Below, one piece after another: positions 1 through 5,312 of a DNA stretch of 16,928 nt. The stretch is from assembly GCA_032251335.1 (NCBI GenBank), contig JAVVDW010000031.1:1-16928 (forward strand), given 5' to 3'. The stretch's first letter is position 1, and each line of letters begins with the position of its first letter. Source of the DNA: UM-FILTER-40-17 sp032251335 (GTDB lineage Bacteria > Bacteroidota > Bacteroidia > Flavobacteriales > Flavobacteriaceae). The position numbers and the translations under genes were made by a program. A model generated the notes under the pieces. The model did no database searches. It was given only the letters and a program-made list of their open reading frames with translations, and was not told the origin of the DNA.

Positions 1-30
1 ACTGCATATGTGGGAGAGTATGTCGCCGCC
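1..30 (+). rRNA. rrf: 5S ribosomal RNA, 3' end (partial)
   Basis: The first 30 bases carry the conserved 3' end of a 5S rRNA, including GTGGGAGAGTATGTCGCCGCC, which matches the flavobacterial 5S tail as I remember it. The rest of the molecule, and presumably the 23S and 16S genes, lies to the left of the window. A strong terminator hairpin follows 10 bases later, as expected at the end of an rRNA operon. The exact 3' end may differ by a few bases. Confidence 0.85.
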
Positions 31-40
31 TTTTTTATGA

Positions 41-73
41 GAGGCTGTCCAAAACTGGACAGCCTCTTTTTTT
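41..73 (+). terminator. Rho-independent terminator of the rRNA operon
   Basis: A perfect 11-bp stem (GAGGCTGTCCA at 41-51 with TGGACAGCCTC at 56-66) closes a 4-base AAAC loop and is followed directly by seven T residues. This is a textbook intrinsic terminator placed just after the 5S rRNA. Confidence 0.93.
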
Positions 74-80
74 ATTTATA

Positions 81-114
81 GGTACGGCGCAGTCGCAAGG
101 CTCGTGCCGCCGCC
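81..114. other. GC-rich island with imperfect hairpin, possible dispersed repeat
   Basis: This 34-base stretch is strongly GC-rich while everything on both sides is AT-rich. GGTACG (81-86) can pair with CGTGCC (103-108) with one G-T wobble. It sits between two terminator-like hairpins and encodes nothing. It could be a dispersed intergenic element or a remnant of rRNA-operon recombination; nothing in the window itself repeats it. Confidence 0.35.
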
Positions 115-121
115 AATTTTT

Positions 122-151
122 AAAACCTCAACAGCAATGTTGGGTTTTTTT
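122..151 (+). terminator. Second terminator-like hairpin after the rRNA operon
   Basis: AAAACC-T-CAACA (122-133) pairs with TGTTGGGTTTT (138-148) around a GCAA loop, with one bulged T, and the 3' arm runs into a T tract ending at 151. It may be a backup terminator for the rRNA transcript. From 152 to 459 I see no gene, no TAnnTTTG box and no other clear structure; reading frames there are shorter than 25 codons. Confidence 0.5.
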
Positions 152-459
152 ATGAAACACATTGGAGGTCACGCTTTTTAGCGCGAATAATTTCCATGGC
201 TTTTCACTGTGTGCAAACTCTTGTATGCAAAAAATGGTCATTAGTATTTAGCCACTTTTTTTAAACCCATTCACCCACACAAGCAAGAAGATAGTCTTGG
301 TATCATCTTTATAGTTTTAAAAAAGTATAGCATCAAAATACTTCAGTAATGATAATGGCATTTGGCGGAACATTTTTTTTTTAAATAATACATAATTTAC
401 ATAAGGACTTTAATAAGAACCCGACATATAACATGTGAAATTTATAAGCAATCAATTAT

Positions 460-1083
460 ATGTTTTCTAAAAAATTCCTGGCTATAGCCTTATTGCTATT
501 TTTCTTCAATAATTTAATTGCACAAGAATCACCATCACTAGACAGATCAAAATTTAGATACGGATTCATTTACGGTTGGGCAGACCAAGCGCCTTTCAAA
601 GAAAAAGACTACTCTTGGGAAATAAACACCTTCAAGTTTCAAATTAATTATCCTATCAAGAAAGGCAGAAAGTTTTATTATGAAGCCTTGCTCGAACCCC
701 AAATCAATTCCGCAAAATACAGACTGTTTGACCGCTCTTTAAACAGACCGGCCGATGCACCAAGAGCTGTGGTTGACGAAAACCATGTTTTAGAATACGG
801 CCTAACTTTGGGAGCAATAGCGAGATATCCTTTAGGTAGAAATTTGAGTGCTTACGGGCTGCTTAGTTTCGGAACCTTTTATTTGGGTTCGGATAACAAG
901 CGAATTGCCCAAGGGATTGCTTTTGCCACCCAAGGTTCCTTAGGCCTAAGAATACGTATGTTTGGTGAAACTTATTTTGATGTAAGAGCCGGCATGAGAC
1001 ATCTGTCAAACGCCGGTTTGCAGAAACCCAACAGTGGCGTAAATACCTTTCATTTGGAGAGTGGTTTTTTGATAGATTTTTAG
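460..1083 (+). CDS. PagL-like outer-membrane lipid A deacylase (acyloxyacyl hydrolase family)
   Basis: Predicted outer-membrane beta-barrel esterase of 207 residues. Residues 1-21 form a signal peptide (KK, a hydrophobic stretch, then LIAQ). The rest alternates polar and aromatic residues as in small barrels and ends in Phe, the usual terminal residue of outer-membrane proteins. The C-terminal part has the PagL active-site pattern: RHLSNAG places a His (181) and Ser (183) two residues apart, and a Glu follows in FHLESG (200), matching the His-Ser-Glu site of PagL. Family members remove an acyl chain from lipid A in the outer membrane. The length is close to PagL plus a somewhat longer N-terminal part. 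The gene stands alone behind a 300-base gap with no recognisable promoter. Overall similarity outside the active-site region is weak, so substrate is inferred. Confidence 0.75.
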   Translation: MFSKKFLAIALLLFFFNNLIAQESPSLDRSKFRYGFIYGWADQAPFKEKDYSWEINTFKFQINYPIKKGRKFYYEALLEPQINSAKYRLFDRSLNRPADAPRAVVDENHVLEYGLTLGAIARYPLGRNLSAYGLLSFGTFYLGSDNKRIAQGIAFATQGSLGLRIRMFGETYFDVRAGMRHLSNAGLQKPNSGVNTFHLESGFLIDF

Positions 1084-1111
1084 TTTAGCCATTTATTTAC
1101 GCAAGTATATA

Positions 1112-1168
1112 AAAGGTTTCAAAATCATTACCTTTCGTCGAATTATTCGACCAGTTCATCTTTTTTTT
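1112..1168 (+). terminator. Double hairpin and T tract after the PagL-like gene
   Basis: Two perfect 6-bp stems lie in series: AAAGGT (1112-1117) with ACCTTT (1130-1135), and GTCGAA (1137-1142) with TTCGAC (1146-1151) around a TTA loop. A run of eight T residues (1161-1168) begins nine bases later. The spacing to the T tract is longer than ideal, so termination is likely but not certain. Confidence 0.5.
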
Positions 1169-1191
1169 ATTAAAATAAGGATATAATTATA

Positions 1192-1199
1192 TACATTTG
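1192..1199 (+). promoter_or_regulatory. Bacteroidota -7 box upstream of the PID-CTERM gene
   Basis: TACATTTG fits the TAnnTTTG consensus of the Bacteroidota housekeeping sigma factor. It ends 31 bases before the ATG at 1231, giving a predicted transcript start near 1206. No clear TTTG -33 box is seen; the region upstream is a T tract and AT-rich DNA. Confidence 0.55.
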
Positions 1200-1230
1200 C
1201 CCCGACTGTGTTAAACTAACGGTCAGGTTT

Positions 1231-1416
1231 ATGCAAATCTTAATGACTATCTTATTGGTACTACAGGATGGAACCAAAGACGGTATAAATCCGCCTCCAC
1301 CAACACCGCCCCCGCCCCCGGGTTTGCCTATCGATAGCTACTGGGGTGTACTCTTTTTTTCGGCTTTGGTGATAGGTTTTTACTCAAAAAAAATCTTAAA
1401 GGCCTCTAGTCAATAA
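1231..1416 (+). CDS. Small PID-CTERM-type proline-rich surface protein
   Basis: A 61-residue protein with a short hydrophobic N-terminus (1-11, a possible export signal), a linker, a proline run (PPPPTPPPPPG, 21-31), then GLPID (31-35), a hydrophobic segment (about 38-51) and a basic tail (YSKKILK). This order matches the short flavobacterial proteins called PID-CTERM, whose C-terminal tail is thought to be recognised by a membrane sorting enzyme of the exosortase kind; that partner is not in this window and my recall of the pairing is not certain. Almost nothing remains of a mature domain, so the protein is mainly a sorting tail. Its last 21 bases overlap the end of ribE on the other strand. 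Confidence 0.7.
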   Translation: MQILMTILLVLQDGTKDGINPPPPTPPPPPGLPIDSYWGVLFFSALVIGFYSKKILKASSQ

Positions 1417-1995
1417 AAGCTTCGACACGTATTTCCCCAATACGTCAAATTCTAAATTAACGACGCTTCCTTTCCGAATACTTTTAAAATTTGTATGCTC
1501 GTAAGTGTAAGGAATGATAGCCACTTCGAATGTGTTTGTCCCTGAGTTTACCACCGTCAAACTTACGCCATTTACAGTAATAGACCCTTTTTCAATCGTC
1601 AGGTTTTGCGCGGTATCTTCAAAACGAAATCCGTATATCCAACTACCGTTTGCAGCAGAGACATGCGTACACACAGCCGTTTGATCTACATGCCCTTGTA
1701 CGATATGCCCATCTAACCGATCGCCCAATTTCATGGCGCGTTCCAAATTCACAAAATCACCGACTTCCAGTTTTCTTAAATGACTTTTTTCTAAAGTTTC
1801 TTGTATGGCCGTCACTGTATGCGAAGTATAGTCATCACTCAAGCCAACAACAGTCAAGCAAACACCATTGTGCGCCAAACTCTGGTCCACTTTCAATTGG
1901 TTTGATATTGAACTTTCTAGGGTGAAATGCAAATTTCCACCATCTTTTTCAATCTCTTTTACGATTCCCAAACACTCTATAATTCCTGTAAACAT
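1396..1995 (-). CDS. ribE: Riboflavin synthase, alpha subunit
   Basis: Makes riboflavin and a pyrimidinedione from two molecules of 6,7-dimethyl-8-ribityllumazine, the last step of riboflavin synthesis. The 199-residue protein has the diagnostic start MFTGIIE and two lumazine-binding repeats: NGVCLTV (43-49) with VNLERA (82-87), and NGVSLTV (142-148) with VNLEFDVLGKYV (179-190), joined by GHIVQGHVD (96-104). An upstream in-frame start exists at 2067, but it adds 24 residues that are not part of the family and would overlap pdxA; MFTGIIE at 1995 is the true start. It diverges from pdxA, with a -7 box at 2033-2026 on this strand. The 3' end overlaps the convergent PID-CTERM gene by 21 bases with no terminator visible between them. 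Confidence 0.96.
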   Translation of the reverse strand: MFTGIIECLGIVKEIEKDGGNLHFTLESSISNQLKVDQSLAHNGVCLTVVGLSDDYTSHTVTAIQETLEKSHLRKLEVGDFVNLERAMKLGDRLDGHIVQGHVDQTAVCTHVSAANGSWIYGFRFEDTAQNLTIEKGSITVNGVSLTVVNSGTNTFEVAIIPYTYEHTNFKSIRKGSVVNLEFDVLGKYVSKLLLTRGL

Positions 1996-2012
1996 AGTCC
2001 CGATATATTGAT

Positions 2013-2020
2013 TAACTTTG
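2013..2020 (+). promoter_or_regulatory. Bacteroidota -7 box for pdxA
   Basis: TAACTTTG matches TAnnTTTG and ends 31 bases before the pdxA ATG at 2052; predicted start near 2027. It is the left half of an inverted repeat whose right half is the -7 box of ribE. No convincing -33 box is seen. Confidence 0.6.
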
Positions 2021-2025
2021 CAACC

Positions 2026-2033
2026 CAAAGGTA
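2026..2033 (-). promoter_or_regulatory. Bacteroidota -7 box for ribE
   Basis: On the minus strand this reads TACCTTTG (2033 down to 2026), matching TAnnTTTG, with a predicted start near 2019 and the ribE ATG at 1995. A TTTG lies 24 bases upstream (2061-2058), rather far for a -33 box. It faces the pdxA -7 box, only 5 bases away. Confidence 0.6.
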
Positions 2034-2051
2034 GCAATAAATAGCATAAAA

Positions 2052-3110
2052 ATGTCGCAAAACCCAAAAGTAAAAATAGGAATATCCGTCGGAGATCTCA
2101 ATGGAATTGGCACCGAAGTAATTTTTAAAACCTTCGAAGAACCCCTAATGTTTGATCTTTGCACCCCGGTAATTTTTGCTTCCACGCGGGCCATGTCATT
2201 TGTCAAAAAACACTTACAGTTCGAGTTGCTCATTCATGGCATTTCCAATCCAGAAGAAGCCTTAGAAGGCAAATTCAACGTCGTCAACGTTTGGAGAGAT
2301 ACAGTGCCTATTCAATTTGGAAAAGAAGACCCGCTGGTAGGCAGTTTTGCCTTTCAATCGCTTGAGGCGGCCACCCATGCGCTAAAAACCAATCAAATAG
2401 ATGCCTTGGTCACTGCGCCTATCAACAAGAAAACCATCCAATCAGACAAATTTAATTTTCCCGGCCACACAGATTATTTGGCAAAAATGCTGCAAGGGCA
2501 AAGTCTTATGTTGATGATTTCAGACGCACTTAGGGTAGGTTTGCTCACCGATCACGTGCCGGTCAGCGAAGTTGGACAGCATTTGAACGAGTCGCTTATC
2601 AAAGAAAAAATACAATTGATAGAAAACACACTCATTCAAGATTTTGGCATTTCCAAACCCAAAATTGCTATGCTTGGCATCAATCCGCACAGTGGCGACA
2701 ATGGTTTAATCGGGCAAGAAGACGAAACCTTGCTCAAACCCGTCATCAGTGCGATGCATCAAAAAAATCACCTCGTCTACGGGCCTTATGCCGCCGATAG
2801 CTTCTTTGGTTCCGGCGCATATTTACAGTTCGATGCCATCCTCGCGGCTTATCATGACCAAGGTCTGATTCCTTTCAAAACATTGGCTTTTGGCAACGGT
2901 GTCAATTTCACAGCGGGTTTGTCGCATGTGCGTACTTCACCCGATCATGGCACCGGTTTTGACATCGCAGGCAAAAACCTAGCCGACCACAGTTCGTTTC
3001 GCCAGGCTGTGTACAAAGCCATCGACATTTTCCGAAACAGACAACAATACGCCGAAAACACCCAAAATCCGTTAAAAAAATTATCCAAAAAACTAAACCT
3101 ACGTAACTAA
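2052..3110 (+). CDS. pdxA: 4-hydroxythreonine-4-phosphate dehydrogenase
   Basis: NAD(P)-dependent oxidation of 4-phosphohydroxy-L-threonine in the cytoplasm, a step of the DXP-dependent pyridoxal 5'-phosphate pathway. The 352-residue protein is full length for the family. It begins with the PdxA opening (GISVGDLNGIG, 10-20), has PGHTDYLA (137-144), and carries three metal-binding histidines in TDHVP (His168), NPHSG (His213) and AAYHDQG (His268), followed by VRTSPDHGTGFD (293-304). The last 20 residues are a basic, low-complexity tail rich in Lys and Leu. It diverges from ribE; both are cofactor genes. pheS follows after 124 bases and has its own -7 box, so pdxA is probably transcribed alone. 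Confidence 0.96.
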   Translation: MSQNPKVKIGISVGDLNGIGTEVIFKTFEEPLMFDLCTPVIFASTRAMSFVKKHLQFELLIHGISNPEEALEGKFNVVNVWRDTVPIQFGKEDPLVGSFAFQSLEAATHALKTNQIDALVTAPINKKTIQSDKFNFPGHTDYLAKMLQGQSLMLMISDALRVGLLTDHVPVSEVGQHLNESLIKEKIQLIENTLIQDFGISKPKIAMLGINPHSGDNGLIGQEDETLLKPVISAMHQKNHLVYGPYAADSFFGSGAYLQFDAILAAYHDQGLIPFKTLAFGNGVNFTAGLSHVRTSPDHGTGFDIAGKNLADHSSFRQAVYKAIDIFRNRQQYAENTQNPLKKLSKKLNLRN

Positions 3111-3133
3111 CTTTCCAACTTAGATAAATTGCC

Positions 3134-3141
3134 TATTTTTG
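3134..3141 (+). promoter_or_regulatory. Bacteroidota -7 box for pheS
   Basis: TATTTTTG matches TAnnTTTG; a weak -33 candidate TTTC (3112-3115) lies 18 bases upstream. Predicted start is near 3148, giving a leader of about 87 bases before the pheS ATG, longer than for the other genes here. Confidence 0.55.
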
Positions 3142-3158
3142 CAAGGCTCAAGAAAAAA

Positions 3159-3203
3159 GTGATTAGAAAACATTTTTTACCTAAACGGTTTCAATCCTTT
3201 TAA
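3159..3203 (+). CDS. Possible 14-residue Phe-containing leader peptide before pheS
   Basis: A GTG-started frame inside the pheS leader reads MIRKHFLPKRFQSF and stops at TAA. Three of its 14 codons are TTT (Phe). Enterobacterial pheST is controlled by a short Phe-rich leader peptide, so the position is suggestive. However, T-rich DNA gives Phe codons by chance, no strong terminator hairpin follows (only CTTTTAAAAG at 3197-3206 and a tandem AAGTCATT repeat), and the start codon is not ATG. Low confidence. Confidence 0.2.
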   Translation: MIRKHFLPKRFQSF

Positions 3204-3234
3204 AAGTCATTAAGTCATTTTACAAGAAAGACGC

Positions 3235-4254
3235 ATGCTGGACCATATAAAACAATACACAGAAGAAGCCAAAGCTTTTCAATCTCATTCCGCCGAGGAA
3301 ATAGAACAATTCAGAATTAAATTCCTCAGCAAAAAAGGCATACTTACCGATCTTTTCAACCACTTCAAAACAGTGCCGCCCCATGAAAAAAAAGCATTTG
3401 GGCAAGCCCTCAACCAACTTAAAAACACTGTCGAAGAAAAACACCGTTTGTTGCGCGAAACCCTAGACAACAAACCGATGCAAACAGCCGATTTTATCGA
3501 CTTGTCTAAACCCGGCACGCCCGTTCCCATCGGTGCAAGACACCCAATCTCCATCGTGCGGAAACAAATTATAGACGTTTTTCTACGCGTCGGATTCAAT
3601 ATATCCGAAGGCCCCGAAATGGAAGATGACTGGCATAACTTCACCGCACTCAACCTGCCGGAATATCACCCCGCCAGAGACATGCAAGATACCTTCTTTC
3701 TCCAAACAAATCCCGATTGGCTTTTGCGAACCCATACATCTTCCGTACAAGTTCGATATATGGAAAACCACAAGCCTCCCATCCGAACCATATCGCCCGG
3801 ACGCGTTTTTAGAAATGAAGACATTTCTGCCCGCTCACACTGTATATTTCACCAAATAGAAGGCCTCTACATAGACAAAAACGTCTCCTTTGCCGACCTC
3901 AAACAAACGCTGCTCTACTTCACCAAAGAGATGTTTGGCAAATCCAAAATTCGCCTTCGCCCGTCCTATTTCCCATTCACAGAACCCAGTGCCGAAGTCG
4001 ATATCTATTGGGGACTCAAAACCGAGACAGATTATCGCATCACCAAAGGAACCGGCTGGCTCGAAATCATGGGCTGTGGCATGGTAGATCCAAATGTGTT
4101 GAAAAATTGCGAGATAGACCCATCAGAATATTCGGGCTTCGCCTTTGGTATGGGCATCGAGCGTATCGCCATGCTCCTCTATCAAGTAGGCGATATTCGC
4201 ATGTTTTTCGAAAACGATGTGCGCATGCTCGAGCAATTCAAAGCCAGTTTCTAA
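3235..4254 (+). CDS. pheS: Phenylalanyl-tRNA synthetase, alpha subunit
   Basis: Catalytic subunit of the cytoplasmic PheS2-PheT2 enzyme that attaches phenylalanine to its tRNA. The 339 residues match the usual size. An N-terminal helical (coiled-coil) arm covers about 1-90. The class II core shows GPEMEDDWHNF (126-136), the family signature HPARDMQDTFF (145-155), LRTHTSSVQ (164-172), motif 2 GRVFRNED (189-196) with FHQIEG (205-210), and motif 3 GFAFGMGIERIAML (301-314). pheT is not next to it: queG follows instead, so the beta subunit must be encoded elsewhere, as is common in Bacteroidota. A palindromic repeat lies directly downstream. Confidence 0.97.
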   Translation: MLDHIKQYTEEAKAFQSHSAEEIEQFRIKFLSKKGILTDLFNHFKTVPPHEKKAFGQALNQLKNTVEEKHRLLRETLDNKPMQTADFIDLSKPGTPVPIGARHPISIVRKQIIDVFLRVGFNISEGPEMEDDWHNFTALNLPEYHPARDMQDTFFLQTNPDWLLRTHTSSVQVRYMENHKPPIRTISPGRVFRNEDISARSHCIFHQIEGLYIDKNVSFADLKQTLLYFTKEMFGKSKIRLRPSYFPFTEPSAEVDIYWGLKTETDYRITKGTGWLEIMGCGMVDPNVLKNCEIDPSEYSGFAFGMGIERIAMLLYQVGDIRMFFENDVRMLEQFKASF

Positions 4255-4263
4255 CCTTTTTTT

Positions 4264-4340
4264 AGAAGCTATTTCCCGCTTTCCGCTATATCTTTTTTGC
4301 CAAAGGGCAAAAAAGGATGACGCTACAATCGGGGCTAGGT
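4264..4340. repeat. Palindromic intergenic repeat between pheS and queG
   Basis: A central perfect 10-bp hairpin (CTTTTTTGCC, 4292-4301, with GGCAAAAAAG, 4306-4315, loop AAAG) is flanked by two arms that are imperfect inverted repeats of each other: CTATTTCCCG...CCGCTATATC on the left (4269-4292) and GATGACGCTACAATCGGGGC...TAGG on the right (4316-4339). The arms share CTA, CCCG, GC and ATC blocks in the same order when one is reversed. From memory, unverified, flavobacterial genomes carry many intergenic copies of a very similar element. The hairpin may also end the pheS transcript. Confidence 0.6.
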
Positions 4341-5312
4341 GTCTGTACTTTTTCAGCAAACTTCGTACTTTTACAAAAAAAAATCAATACACAAGAACTT
4401 ACACGCCACATCAAAACCGAAGCCAAACGCCTCGGCTTCATGTCTTGTGGTATTTCCAAAGCACAATTTCTCGAAGAAGAAGCCCCGCGTTTGGAAAAAT
4501 GGCTGTCCCAAAAACACCACGGCCAAATGGCTTATATGGAAAACCATTTCGACAAGCGGCTAGACCCGCGCTTGCTGGTAGATGGTGCCCAATCTGTCAT
4601 ATCCTTGCTGCTCAATTATTATCCGTCTCAAACACAAACCCCAGACACCTATAAAATTTCCAAATACGCTTACGGCCAAGATTACCACCACGTCATCAAA
4701 GCAAAGCTCAAATCGCTGTTGCTATTTATACAAACAGAAATAGGACAGGTCAACGGCCGTGCCTTTGTAGATTCGGCACCGGTGCTAGACAAAGCCTGGG
4801 CAGCCAAAAGCGGCTTGGGCTGGATCGGAAAACACAGCAACCTGCTCAGCAAAAAAGCGGGTTCCTTTTTCTTCATTGCCGAACTCATTTTAGATATTCC
4901 GTTGACATACGACACACCCGCCACCGACCATTGTGGGAGTTGCACCGCCTGCATCGACGCATGTCCTACCCAAGCCATAGCAGCACCCTACGTAGTAGAT
5001 GGCAGCAAGTGCATTTCATACTTTACCATTGAACTGAAAGAAGCCATTCCTACATCTTTTTCCGGCCAATTTGACGACTGGATTTTCGGTTGCGATATTT
5101 GCCAGGACGTGTGTCCGTGGAACCGATTTTCCAAACCCCATAGCGAACCGCTTTTCAATCCGAACCCCGAAATGCTTAAAATGACCAAAACCGATTGGGA
5201 AGAAATCACTTATGACGTCTTTCAAGAATTTTTTAGAAAGTCGGCTGTCAAAAGAACCAAATTTGAAGGATTACAGCGAAATGTGCAGTTTGTAAAGAAA
5301 AGAAATCAATAA
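4317..5312 (+). CDS. queG: Epoxyqueuosine reductase
   Basis: Iron-sulfur and cobalamin-dependent enzyme that reduces epoxyqueuosine to queuosine in the wobble position of tRNAs with GUN anticodons. Counting from the ATG at 4317, the protein has 331 residues: the conserved catalytic region VDSAPVLDKAWA (151-162, Asp152), GWIGKHSN (168-175), a first cysteine set CGSCTACIDACP (206-217), KCISYF (231-236), and a second set GCDICQDVCPW (258-268). The ATG at 4317 lies in the right arm of a palindromic repeat, and residues 1-22 look like non-coding DNA. Family similarity begins near residue 24 (NTQELTRHIK). No ATG, GTG or TTG lies in frame between 4317 and 4440; only an ATC (4383) sits where the start is expected, after a run of nine A. 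A weak -7-like TACTTTTA is at 4366-4373. The 3' end overlaps the convergent sugar transferase gene by 7 bases. Confidence 0.93.
   Translation: MTLQSGLGVCTFSANFVLLQKKINTQELTRHIKTEAKRLGFMSCGISKAQFLEEEAPRLEKWLSQKHHGQMAYMENHFDKRLDPRLLVDGAQSVISLLLNYYPSQTQTPDTYKISKYAYGQDYHHVIKAKLKSLLLFIQTEIGQVNGRAFVDSAPVLDKAWAAKSGLGWIGKHSNLLSKKAGSFFFIAELILDIPLTYDTPATDHCGSCTACIDACPTQAIAAPYVVDGSKCISYFTIELKEAIPTSFSGQFDDWIFGCDICQDVCPWNRFSKPHSEPLFNPNPEMLKMTKTDWEEITYDVFQEFFRKSAVKRTKFEGLQRNVQFVKKRNQ

Noticed and set aside
154..330. Very short frames in the gap after the rRNA operon
   Set aside because: The longest is about 22 codons, with no promoter or conserved feature; indistinguishable from chance.
1291..1320. CCN-rich run that could look like a tandem repeat
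   Set aside because: It is the coding sequence of the proline run in the PID-CTERM protein, with mixed proline codons, not a DNA repeat.
1996..2067. N-terminal extension of riboflavin synthase
   Set aside because: The family begins with MFTGIIE; the extra 24 residues cover the promoter region and run into pdxA.
4339..4563. GTG-started frame overlapping the queG start
   Set aside because: It is out of frame with queG, its product is low-complexity and basic, and it begins within the palindromic repeat.
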